From NCBI GenBank assembly GCA_019843655.1, contig JACDQD010000002.1, forward strand, positions 8,731,393-8,795,392: a stretch of 64,000 bases of DNA, read 5' to 3'. The notes beneath the pieces were generated by a model. The model did not search any database and was not told the origin of the DNA. It worked only from the letters and a program-made list of their open reading frames with translations. The stretch comes from Lethocerus indicus. Taxonomy: Eukaryota; Arthropoda; Insecta; Hemiptera; Belostomatidae. Made by a program: the position numbers and the translations under genes. Shown one piece after another: positions 50,234-61,800 of the stretch (positions are counted from its first letter, which is position 1; every line of letters starts with the position of its first letter).

Positions 50234-51100
50234 GGCTGGAACCGGTCTTACGACTGAGAGGGACTACCAGCCTGCCACGAGGTCCATAACCTCCACGCGC
50301 CCCATCCTTTATTCCCTCTCATTAACTGCATGGAAAAAGGTCTACACTTCCCACCCAAATTATTTTTAACGGATTAAAATTCCTGCAGTTGCCCACACGC
50401 AGCTTTCATTTTTTTATTATAAATTTATTATCGTCGCATATTATTTTTCAAAGATGAAGGCGTCCACCGAATTTAGCGTCCATTACTACACAAAGCGTGA
50501 CCACGCGATGCGGAAGTTAAGGAAATGGGGTCACAGCTTTACTTTAGACTAGCTTCTCTTTATTCCAGTTAGCTCAAACTACTACATTACTTAATAAATG
50601 TATTGACTTATTAATAATCTCCTTTTTCTTACTAATATACTTATATAAATTCTCGTGTATGTACATGCAATAAAAAATCTTACTGTAACTCCTCTCACCA
50701 TGTGTCTTGGAGTTAGGGTGATTTATTCAAATGAAACTCCAACTTTCTAACCATTATTACTTGTTCTTTTCTACTTTCATCACCATTTTCTAACCGAACA
50801 TTACTTACTGATAAATTTAATTTTATTAATATTTTCTTTTAACCAAGAGTAAAAATACATTTGCAATTAAGGAATTCGACTCCCAGCATCTGGATAGGGT
50901 CTTTCCTCCATATCCTCTCCAATAAAATGCAAATCGAATTAATAAAATATATGTATTGAAAAGATTAAATACATTTTAAACAATATAGGGAGACATTTGT
51001 GAATGTATATGTACATATATATACAATTTTGTCTTCTATACCGTAAAAACTAGGAAAAATGATTAGTGGTAAATAAAAAAATGAATAACACAACTTAAAA
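50234..51100. other. SerRS promoter and CNBP 3' flank, no gene seen
   Basis: The first 250 bp upstream of the SerRS start are moderately CpG-rich and probably hold its promoter and 5' UTR. The rest, up to the CNBP poly(A) signal, is AT-rich without open frames of note. Confidence 0.5.
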
Positions 51101-51113
51101 ATCAATCGATTAC

Positions 51114-51119
51114 TTTATT
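51114..51119 (-). terminator. CNBP poly(A) signal
   Basis: TTTATT on the plus strand (AATAAA on the minus), 260 bp beyond the CNBP stop codon. It is the nearest canonical hexamer downstream. Confidence 0.45.
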
Positions 51120-51378
51120 ACTCAAATCATCTTTTGTTATAGGTCACATATTATGAGGGATGCCATTTCATTTCAGAATCATAGTACAACAAATTCGTTA
51201 TTAATTACAACACCTGATGCTTAACGTGTAACAATCTCAGAGCCTCTCATTGACCGTATTAAAGCGCAATATCAAACCTGCCATAACTCGATAACTGTAT
51301 TATACCTCAAGAGAAAAATAAAAAAAAATAAACATGTGCCCTTCACAAACAAGTGGGTCAAAAAGGTAGGTCGAAAGC

Positions 51379-51834
51379 TCAGTCATTCTTATCGCAATCA
51401 CGACTGATGTGGCCCGCCTTACCACAAGTGTAACACGACCTAGAGCCTTCGGGGCAGTCCCTGGCCATGTGCCCTGTCTTGTTACAGTTGTAGCACGTTG
51501 CATTGAATCCTCGAGAATTGTCCCTCGACTCGGGGCACTCTCGTGCGATGTGCCCTGTTTTTTGGCAATTGTAGCAAGAAGGTTCATCAGCACTCTGCTG
51601 ACAGTCCTTGGCGATGTGACCCACACCGTTGCATCGGTAACACCTGTCATGGTCTTCTTTGCACTCCCTGGCAAAATGACCAAAGCGGTTGCATTTGTAG
51701 CATTTCTCTCGTCCTCCTCGGAATCCACCGCCTCCGCCACCACCGCCTCCTCCACTGCCCCTATCTCCGGCTTGTGGGCATTCTCGGGCGAAATGCCCCG
51801 TTCTGTTGCATCTAAAGCACGTACTGGAGCTCAT
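51379..51834 (-). CDS. CNBP: CNBP-like CCHC zinc-knuckle nucleic-acid-binding protein
   Basis: A single coding exon of 151 codons plus stop, starting [19 protein letters not shown]. It has six CX2CX4HX4C knuckles: [70 protein letters not shown] and [15 protein letters not shown] glycine-rich RGG-like linker (GGFRGGRE) lies between knuckles 1 and 2. Vertebrate CNBP has seven knuckles; one fewer is usual for insect forms as I recall. It binds single-stranded G-rich RNA and DNA and promotes translation. An open frame continues 19 codons upstream, but M at 51834 fits the family start. A 5' UTR intron is likely (exon edge 51879, upstream donor at 51972/51971). Confidence 0.93.
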   Translation of the reverse strand: MSSSTCFRCNRTGHFARECPQAGDRGSGGGGGGGGGGFRGGREKCYKCNRFGHFARECKEDHDRCYRCNGVGHIAKDCQQSADEPSCYNCQKTGHIARECPESRDNSRGFNATCYNCNKTGHMARDCPEGSRSCYTCGKAGHISRDCDKND

Positions 51835-51879
51835 CCTACCAACGCTCCAGCTTTTAGACGTATGTTTGCCCTTAAAAAC

Positions 51880-52296
51880 CTGTGCGAACAATTATTTTAG
51901 TATAAGCTAGATAGAAAACATCTAATAACGCGTTAATAATAACCGATTAAGCTAAAGAGGTAAGTACTTACTTTATTTTGACTGGAAAAAACGCTTAACT
52001 CCACGTGCACTTTATGCGTTGTAATGGGTGAAGGATGCTGCGGTGGCCTAGTCACAAATGCGCCATACTTCGCTGCTATCTCAATCTGTAAAATGTTTTT
52101 ATAACGCTACCCGTTTTTGGTTCTAGATCTACGATATCTATACAATTAAAAATATAAAATATTTTCCTTATTTTTGAGTATCTTTAAATTTATTTTAAAT
52201 ATCGAAATTTAAAAATCGTTTTTATATATACAAAAAGGCGATACCGGTATGATGATCCACACATAATGGCCGCTCCACTTGTTCCTTGTTTATAAT
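51880..52296. promoter_or_regulatory. Shared promoter region between CNBP and MTPAP
   Basis: The two start codons are 462 bp apart and point away from each other. On the minus strand, AAA|GTAAGT at 51971/51972 and TTCGCACAG ending at 51880 define a likely 91-bp intron in the CNBP 5' UTR, leaving only about 300 bp for both promoters. CpG returns locally. No TATA box is convincing. Confidence 0.5.
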
Positions 52297-55200
52297 ATGT
52301 CTCTAATCCTTAAGTTGTGTTACGGGTTACCTCATCCCTACAATTTCTTGACCTATTCGAACTGTTTGAACAAGCAATTGAAATTATTGAAAAAGTGCGC
52401 TTCCAGAGGACTTTTTAAGCTTAACAATTCCTGTAATTATAGTAAGTTCATATTCCCGTAGCCTTCCTGTATAATAACCTTCCCTTTGAATTTCGAAATA
52501 AAAATGTAAATGTAATATTTATGGAACTCTTCGTTACATCGTAAGAATAGAATTAATCGTAGTTGTAATAATCGGTGTGTCATTTAGGTACCAATGTACA
52601 AAAACAAACGGACAAAACAGTCGGAGAGCGGACTTTTGTTAAATTTCAAAATTTGGTTGAAGGAAGGAGGAATGAATCAAACAGAAGTATTCTTGTGCAA
52701 GTGAATTCTGAACACTCTTGCTCTGAATTATATGAATATTGCAATAAGCTTGCACCCATCAATGCTCTATTTCACTATTGCCTAAATGACAGTGTAAGTT
52801 TCAGTTTCATTTATTAATATGTAGTTGCACTGGCTTAATGGCTAGAGAAGTGTTTTCAACCATTGATTTGTACTGCTGTCAAGTTCCAATCTTTTTCGGA
52901 CCATAAATTTAAGTTAAGTTAAGAGATGAATTAAGTTAAATATTGTAGATGGTGTAAAAATTGTGAAAACACTTATTCAGGTACATTTAATGGAATTTCA
53001 CCCTCATTTTTCTTACTAATTATTGGGGCCCCTGCAGTCTTATTTAATTACATTATGCAATAAATTTAGAGATTATGTGGTTACAATATTCAGTTGCAGA
53101 CCAATCTTTTTTGTTTGTGTTGTTTATGTTCCAATTTTTTCACTTATACCATGAAGATATCATCCTTTGAACCAATAAATTTACCATTATTGTTGTTGTT
53201 TTGATTGGTAAAAGAAGGAATTCATTGAGATATTTATTGAAATGAGAGCTTCCCAAGAATTTTTAAATTCAATGATCAAAGTTGTTTATTGGTTCAGGGT
53301 TAGTTAGTAAATTAGAATTAATTATAATTATTTTTCTATCAATTCAGATTTGTATATGAAAGAAAATGTATGCTACCATGATTTGAACTCAGGTCTGCTT
53401 GTTAACCATGTGTTGCTCTAACCTATGCTAGACAACAACCACCAGCAATATCGGTGTAAATATAAATGTTTATGCTACTAGTATAAATAATATTTTAAAT
53501 GTTAAACTAGTAAATTTAAAAGAAAATTTAATTTAGATTTGGTAAATCCACATAGTAGTGATTCATTTACGTTTCAATTTACTAGTGATCACTAGGCTAT
53601 CTCAAATTGATATTGTTTTCAATATATGTGTAGTATTAAAATTATTAATTTGATTCTGTTAAAACAGCATTTTGTTTTGGTTGAGTTTAAAGAGGAATGT
53701 GTTCAAGATATCTTCAAGAAATGTACGCATTTGGAGAGAGGCCACTGTCTTCCTGTGGTATCACCAGTGTTATGGTTCAGGGCCAAGACAAAGCCAAACA
53801 AAAGAATAGAAGCCCCAACTACAATAAAAACAGAAATACCACTCATTGTCAAATCATCACCATTTGATTATGAGACCCTGCTTGAAAGTGCACAGTCTGT
53901 TAGTTTACATTTTTAATTAAAGCTATTAAACAAAAAATTTTTTGTATTTAGCTATTCTCATTACTGAGTATCAGAAACTTTCTGAAATGTTTTCATTAGT
54001 TATTTTGAAAAAATAATGAAACAGAGACTATTTTAAGATGTTTCTTTAATTAAATTCAAAAATAGTAAGATTTTATTTGTAATTTTTTCACCATTATTAT
54101 TTTTGTGACTTGTTGACTGTCAAATGTATAAAGCAGTTGGTAATATATATTTGCTTTTTCAGATGAGTGATCAAATGAGAATACTGTACGAGGCAACCAA
54201 ATTAGATGAGCTTGGAGTCCGACTAAGGTTCCTGACTGCACATCAGCTCGAAGGAGTTTTGACTGGACTTTTTCCCAACTGCAAGGCTCTACCATTTGGT
54301 TCTTCAGTTAATGGGTTTGGCAAACTAGGGTGTGATCTAGACCTTGTTCTTATCTATGATGACTCTGTGGTAAATTATTCAGGATGTTTTATTCTTTTTA
54401 CAAATCATAAATGTTGTATCTCAATGGTCATTGATATTTATTTTATTAAAAAATGTGTAACTCCTTTTAAATATAAATTGGTTTAATGCCATAGTTTGGA
54501 GCAGTAAAAATTATTATTATTTTATGTGTTATAATTGTCGGTATAAGAATTCTAAAATTTACTAATATTTTGCATTATAATAAGAAATAAATAAAAAATG
54601 GACAAATATGTATTTATTGTATATGATTTCATTCTTCATAATTAATTCATAATTAACTGTGATTAACTTATATAATGAAATATTACATTTTATTTTATTT
54701 TTTAGGTTGATAGTGAATCAAGACTGATATTCCAAAGTAAAGGAACTGGAAGTGGAGGAAGGGTTCAAACTCAAAGACAAATGGAAGCAATAGGTGATAT
54801 CATACATCTCTATTTACCTGGGTGTTCATCAGTAAAAAGAATTCTCCAAGCAAGAGTACCAATTATAAAGTATACTCAAGAAATGACCAATGTTGACTGT
54901 GATCTTTCATTGTCAAACATGTTAGTAATGTAATACATTTTATAGAAAGTATTTTGAATTTCAAAATTCAAATTATTCAATAAAAAGGGTATCATAATTT
55001 CATATAACATCAGGATCGTACTTCAAGTAGTTACCTATGTTTAAAACAAACTCATCACTTTAGTTTATTTGAACTTTTTTATTTAGGTTAATAAGAAATA
55101 AATAAAAAATGAACATATATGTATTTATTGTATATGATTTCATTCTTCATCAATTAATTAATTCATAAAACAAACCCGATCTTACAACCTTACTGTAACT

Positions 55201-55332
55201 TCAGAGCAAAAGCAATATTGTCTTTACAGTAAACTGGAAATTTCTGTGTAGTAAATTTTCTTATCAACTGTGTCAAGAATTACTATTATATATAATTTTC
55301 AATGTCAAAGATAAAGACTTTTATTTTCCGTG

Positions 55333-55376
<44 letters not shown>

Positions 55377-57031
55377 AACCAAAATTCCAAGCAAAAAACA
55401 TCATATAAATGCCCTAACAAAGACAGGTAATTTTGGTTCTGAAAATATTATTAACTTCAGTAATAGTTTCAAGAAAAATGTCATATTTAATTCACCTGTT
55501 ATGTGAACATAAGTAAAAGTTCCCATTAAATAGTATTTTACAACTTTATTGTATTTTATTTACTTTTTTGTTTTAGGTCTGCAGTCTATATGTCTGAACT
55601 ATTGTACCTGTTTGGTGAAATTGATTCACGTGTAAGACCCTTGGTGTTTACTGTGAAAAAGTGGGCTCAGTCAGTGGGATTGACCAATCCAACACCTGGG
55701 AGATGGATTACAAATTTCTCTTTGACCCTTCTCATCATATTCTATTTACAGAGAGTTGAAATACTTCCTTCAGTTGACCTCCTTGTAAAGATGGCAAGTC
55801 AGTTTCAACCTGATTATATATAACAGACTAAATGCAGATTATAACCGATCATAATTACAGATATTTATAATTGCAGATGACTACTTTAAAACTGGCCTAA
55901 TTTTTAAATGAACTTTATAATGAAGTTATTATATCTCAAAATAATAATAATTTTAAGACATCACATGTGTATTTGGTAAATGTGGTTTTTAGAAGCCTTA
56001 TACCTTTGTGTTGTGCAGAATCAGAAGATGTAAGGTTTGCAAGTGACATAAATTGCACTTATCTCAGAGACTTGTCCAAACTTAGGATGAGTGAAAAAAC
56101 TTTGAATCTTGAAGAACTCCTCCAAGGTTTTTTTGAGTTCTATACAAGGTATGTATGATATTTCGGTAATATTATGCCACCTGTTAATGATATGATTTGA
56201 TCTACTTGGGCTTTCAATATTCAAATAGAAGTGTAAATCCAAAAATAACATGTTTTATTTAATATAGCATGTAAATTGTAGATAGAATTAAGTACTATGT
56301 AATTAATGTGTTATAATAGCCCAGTTAAAATTCATTCACATTAAATAATTTTAAATAGTTTAGTTCTGAATGTTTTTATTTGTTTGTTAATCTGTTATTC
56401 AATGTTTCATCTGCATTGTTCTATTCATAATATTTCAGTTGATACAAACAATTCTCCCTGTATTACTTTTTTTCTTTATTTATATTTATTTAGGAGGCAA
56501 GTAGTTGTGAACTGTTATGCGTCCCCTGTATTACATTATTATTAAGAGTTGTAGAAAGAATACTCCAGAATTACGAACAATCAATAAACAAATTACTAAT
56601 GTCCTCTAAAATACTAAGCTAATAATGCAATTCATTTCACCAAAGAAATTAATTTTTTCAATACTAGCCCATAATTTGAGTAATTAAAATTGTTATTAAA
56701 TTTTGTCAGGTTCGACTTTGCCATGACTGGCATTTCTATATGTAGTGGTTCACCTATAATGAAGCCAGACTATTCAGCTCTGTACATCGTTAATCCCCTG
56801 GAGAGAAGCCTTAATGTCAGTAAGAATGTAAGCCCTGAAGAGACTGAAAGGTTGAGGATTGAAATGAGAAATGCTGTGTGGAATTTGGAGTCAGCATCTG
56901 AAAATCTTCTAGGATTATTTTCTTGTTCATCTCCTAGACAGCATGTCACAGTACCTTTATCCTTCCACAGGAGACAACAGCAGCCATCTTCTAGACTTGT
57001 TACTGTTAAAGACTTATTTACAGAAAATTGA
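52297..57031 (+). CDS. MTPAP: Mitochondrial poly(A) RNA polymerase
   Basis: Eight exons: 52297-52441, 52588-52793, 53668-53898, 54163-54369, 54706-54920, 55577-55797, 56019-56148, 56710-57031; all phases agree; about 558 aa (human about 582). The N-terminus is basic, aromatic and free of acidic residues, fitting a mitochondrial presequence. An RRM-like region follows (exons 2-3), then the nucleotidyltransferase core: GSSVNGFGKLGCDLDLVL gives the G-S motif and two catalytic Asp, and NVDCDLSLSN gives the third. The palm/PAP-associated part has NPTPGRWITNFSLTLL and CTYLRDLSKL. It adds poly(A) tails to mitochondrial mRNAs. The exon 6 donor is GTCAGT at 55798, which gives phase 1 to match exon 7; a GC donor four bases earlier was not needed. 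Divergent neighbour: CNBP. Confidence 0.93.
52829..52895 (+). mobile_element. tRNA-derived SINE-like relic
   Basis: TGGCTTAATGGCTAGAG (A-box-like) at 52831-52847 and AAGTTCCAATC (B-box-like) near 52881-52891, 50 bp apart, in an MTPAP intron. The spacing and order are those of a Pol III tRNA promoter, but the molecule does not fold as an intact tRNA. Confidence 0.4.
53375..53435 (-). mobile_element. Second tRNA-derived SINE-like relic
   Basis: On the minus strand, TAGCATAGGTTAGAG (A-box-like, 53416-53430) is followed about 40 bp later by GAGTTCAAATC (B-box-like, 53380-53390). It lies in the same MTPAP intron as the other relic, in the opposite orientation. Confidence 0.4.
54579..55168. repeat. 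Pair of ~77-bp direct repeats flanking MTPAP exon 5
   Basis: Unit 1 (54579-54655) and unit 2 (55090-55168) share long identical stretches, such as ATAAGAAATAAATAAAAAAT and TGTATTTATTGTATATGATT, then CATTCTTCAT, with a few substitutions and a small indel. They lie 511 bp apart on either side of the exon carrying the third catalytic Asp. Confidence 0.8.
55333..55372. repeat. (AT)n microsatellite
   Basis: Alternating AT of about 38 bp in the MTPAP intron between exons 5 and 6. Confidence 0.95.
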
Positions 57032-57144
57032 TAGAATAATAATTATTATCTTTTATTTATCTGTAAATAGGAAACTGCGGCAAATTTTTCAAGTGCTGGC
57101 CATTAGAAATAAATTTAAATTGTACAAATTAGGTGCATTTTTTA

Positions 57145-57150
57145 AATAAA
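57145..57150 (+). terminator. MTPAP poly(A) signal
   Basis: AATAAA 114 bp after the MTPAP stop, followed by ATTAAA some 25 bp later and then a T-rich tract. It is the first canonical hexamer downstream. Confidence 0.55.
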
Positions 57151-58861
57151 AAACAATCTGTAAGCTTTGTACATTAAAACCATTCTTATTTCTATATTTA
57201 TTTATAATATATATTTATATTCAGCATTAATATCTATAAGAATTTAGATGATGAGGTGTTTTAAACCTGAATTTAATGCAGGGATGTTTTTTCCTATCTT
57301 TTCTCATACTAATATTTGTATACGTTAAGACAGTATACAATGCCTTTATAGTATTCTTCCTTTAGAATATTAATTTTTAAACATTAACCGGAATATGATA
57401 ACATTTGATTTCACTTTTCATTACTGTTCAGTGTAAAGTTATGAGGGTTTATACAAAGAAATATTAACACCAAATTAATTTTTTTGGTTATTTTAAAACT
57501 CTTCTCTATTAACTGCAATAAACTTGTACCAATATTTTGGAAGCTGCTCAATTCCAGATTTAAAGGTTTTTGGTGGTTCGGTTGTGTGTTTAAGGCTGTG
57601 GAATTACAAAGTTTGGAACTTAATTTGGCCCTTTGGTAATTTTTCAGTTCAGAAAGAAGGCATCAGTCTTTAAAAAAAAAGGACAGCTGCGTGCTGTTCA
57701 ATTCTTGCCCTCACATATTGTTTTAAAATACCTTGCACATTATTGAGAGATATACACAGAGCCAATTGAAGAAGATTTACTCTAGTTGTTTTTCAGGAAA
57801 ATATTTATGAGCATTCTTTCTTTCATATCTGAGGTATGCAAAAAATTCTGCAGTTTATTGAGATCAATGTTATCAATTAAGTTCAGATTTTAATTACATA
57901 TCTCATCAAATTGATATTGAACACTTGTGCACATATGCACTTATGTTTTTAATTAGAAATAAAATGAATATTGGTGTGTGTGTATAGAACTAAAGTCTGT
58001 GTGTGTTTACATACACGTGTATACACATAGGTATAGAAATTGACAGAAGTAAATTAACTGCAGGTGTAAAAATTATTTTCTGAAATGATTTTCTTGCCTA
58101 AATTAATAATGGTAAATTGTTATACCAACAGAGGTAAGTCATTTTTATCAGAGATTAAAATTCACTTTTATTTTTTTACATTTAGATCCTGTTGGTGATT
58201 CATTACCAGTAATTACACTTAAAGGTTCCAAAAATTAGAGATAGAAGCAAAATGGACTATTATATAGCAATCAGCATATTAATAAGAATGGTTCATGGAC
58301 ATTAATTATAATGAATAAAAGATCAATTGAAATAGAATACTTTTGATTTGAGAAATAGGTACTTTCTATATACAAAGAAAAAAGTTAATTTTTAAAAAAA
58401 AAAGTAAAGGTGTGTGTTTCCAAGAAAAAAATTCTTTTAATTTTATGTTGACCATAATAATTTCAGCCATATATTTTTGTTTATGCTTACATATTAAATA
58501 AGTTTTGTTTACACTGCCTACATTGAACTGACAATTACATCCCCTCAGATACAAGGAAAATAGATCCAATTTGGTTGCTTTTTGTTGGGATATCTACACA
58601 TTGTTTCCTGGAAGAGTTAATTTCAAAAGGGTGAAAGTGAATAGTTGCCATCTGTTTAATCTCCCCACCACACAACCAGTGCCTCTTCTTCCTAGCAAGG
58701 TCATCAAGCTTTCATATAGAGGGGAAGGGGTCGGGAAGACAAAAAAAAGCAAGGAAATTGACTGCAAACTTGCAGTCACTTGCAAACAGACAACTGTTTG
58801 TTTGATGTAATTTCTTGACTGGTGAGTGTGGTCCTTTTTAAGCCAACGACAATGAATTGGC
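57151..58861. other. Spacer between MTPAP and otopetrin, no gene seen
   Basis: AT-rich, CpG-poor sequence. Small open frames near 58.6-58.9 kb on both strands show no recognised motif and probably reflect the otopetrin 5' UTR and promoter area. Confidence 0.5.
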
Positions 58862-61800
58862 ATGTCAAAATATGCTTGCTTCATTTGGACCATCGGCACC
58901 CGTCCTGAAAACTGGTAAGTTTTCTTAATTCTAAGATGAGAATGATTTCATCATTTATTATAGACCAAGTATTCAAAAGGAAACATTTATTTGAATTTCA
59001 TGGTTGACTTTTTGTAGGCTTGAAATAGTAACAGAATATGTTATTAAGCTTTATAAATTTAAAAAGTTTATACAGTTCATTGAAATTGTATATACCATGT
59101 AAAAGTAACTAGTAAAATATTGCTAGGCTCAAATTTGTTGTTTATTAAGAATTCTGCATTAACTAAATTAATAAAATTCATTGTGAAAAAAAAGCAAATG
59201 TACACTTAGCAAATTATATATTTTGTGTGATATAACAATTTAATGAAATAATTTGCTAAAGATTAAATATCTATATTGGAGGTTTATCACTATAAATTAT
59301 AATAGATTTTCCAAACATCAATTGTGTGTATAATTGTATTCTGCACGCATGTATTATTATTTTATGTGACTTCAGTAATAATATTTATTTGTTACCAAGT
59401 ATTATTGAAATGGCTAGTGAAAAATGGTATTTTTTTCAGCATAGTCTTTATCCGAGAAGTAAATGATCCAGTGAAGAACCTACATTGGCAATTGCTTTTT
59501 TTGTCCTAGTAAAGTGGCCTTCAAATTAACCCAATCCTTTTTGAGCCCATTATGATGTGACTAAATTATTGGCAAATGGCTCTTGTGTCGACTGGTAAAG
59601 AGATGTCACTGGTGAGCAGGGCCTATTTCAGGCACTCTTCACCTCCAACTGATTTTCAACAACATCATCAGCAAATATCGATCAGGGAAGAAGATCAAAT
59701 TACAACATTGTAAGATATTATAAGATTTTTAAAAATTTATTGAGACTAGCACTACTTAAACTACCATGAATTTACCATTTTACTGTACTACTACTACTAC
59801 TAATATTACTTCAATTCCTGCTCATGATAAAATCTCATTTCCCTGTTTAGGGTAATAATTCTAGAGTGTTTTTTGTGTGAGCTTGTATGTGACTTCCTTG
59901 ATTTCTCAATTGGTGTTTCTTGAGTTATGCTAAGAACCATAACAAATATCTATGTCTGTAGACTTGGACATGTACCTATGCCGATCATTTAATGTATTGG
60001 CGACTTGTTTGGTAGGACCCGGGTACTGGGCATGGGGAGGCTAGGGCCGGGTCACCCGGTACTCCGGGTGTGGAAGTATGGTTGGAGTGGAGTCTATTGG
60101 GGGGTCACCTTGACCGAGGGGCATCTACCGGAGTGGACTCCAAACGCAGAAGTTCAGGTTGGTTTGAGTAGGCATTTCGGAATCAAAACAGGTCACTCAG
60201 GGGAAAAGTTCCTGACGATTACCTCCTAACTAACTAATCCGTTCCAAGTGGCCAGAGACGCAGCCGTCTCCATCATCCAGTACGTTCAGTTAGAACTTGA
60301 AATCTCAGTTCTCGATAAGAGACCAGGCGCCGCGAAAGTTTCGCAACCCTCCGGTAAGCCCTATCGACCCCACTTCGCCGCTGTAGGTCGAAATCCCTAC
60401 ATGCCACAAACCGTACCTGGACACCCTCGATCGGCTTCCCTGATGCCCAGGAGTCTCCATAAGAAGTGAGATTCTGCGGTAGCCCCCTCTCTGGCCGGTC
60501 AATCCTGCGGGTAGGCCCCATCCGACCAAGACTTTCCCGTCCCTCCTCCTCTGTGGCCAGTGCAGATATAGTTCAACAATCCTGACCACATTGGTAGCCA
60601 GACTGACAACATTATTCAAGAGCAAAATGTTCAACATTAATGAATACATTCTCGCAACCCCTCTGTTGCAGGTTAAATGACGAAGAGTCCCTGCGAAGTT
60701 CGTCCATCGATAAGCGAGTGATTAAGAGAGAGGACAATGGGAAAGACAGAATTAAGAAAACTAGAGGATTGACCCCTCACCAAAACAAACCCCCCAACAA
60801 TAATAGTATATGGTAGTATTAATTCTCACGTTATAATATAATATGGGCAATATTAATTTTGTTAGTTAATGTGTGCAAAATGCGTCTGTGTATCTGTATT
60901 CCAAATTGAAGATGGATTCAGTACTCAACTGTCCACAAAATATGCGCCTACAATGAGGCTCAGGAGCAATTTTAATAAAAGATCGGATTTTGAGATAAAA
61001 GCCAGATGCATGATGATTATGGTGCATTTGGGTACGATGACGAAAAAGAAATGCAAATAATTTATAAAATGCTGCATTGTAAAAAGTAAATCGCTTAATT
61101 ATATTCGGGGAATAGTATTGTCAAAATATAACAGAATTATTTTTCATATAAACCACCTTATTCTTACTTAATTGTTGAATAATTATTACTAATTACTTTT
61201 CGTGTTATTAGTTTCCAAATCCCAATGCTAATGACCCTGTGTTGGAAACACATAATTTGGTTGAAACGATCTTTGTAATCTCTGTTGTAAACCAAAATAT
61301 GATTTTGATGATTACTTTAAATTTCTCATCTTAATTCTTTAATTTCAGCGATTCACTATCAGTCGTTCTTTCTGCCATCTACTGTAAACTACTTGTCGTA
61401 ATTGGGCTGGCATTACCGATAACCCAGGTTACTTCAAACTCTGTCCCTCTAGGATTCTATAATGTAAGCATTTCAGTTTAATTACTAACTACTTTAAATT
61501 GATAACTGCAATGCGAAAATATCATCAGTGGGTTCATATTGCAACTTTCCCGATTATTATTTCATATGCCATGACTGAGGGAGGCTCTAGTCGCATTGCA
61601 GTCGGTGCAATGCGGTTAATATTTATATAAATAAATGATACTAATTATACATATGTCTAAAAACATTATATACAAATTAAGCGTTAAGTTTCTTATTAAG
61701 AAATATTCTAACACGAATTATTTATAGCATTATCATTCAATTCATTACTTTAAACTGAAGTAGAATGGAAGCCACGTGTAATTAGTTCTATTAGGTTTAA

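Noticed and set aside
51409..51900. 163-codon plus-strand ORF over CNBP
   Set aside because: It is the antisense shadow of the six CCHC knuckles on the minus strand.
55794..55797. GC-AG intron in MTPAP (ATG|GCAAGT)
   Set aside because: A GTCAGT donor four bases later gives phase 1, which matches the next exon, so the unusual donor is unnecessary.
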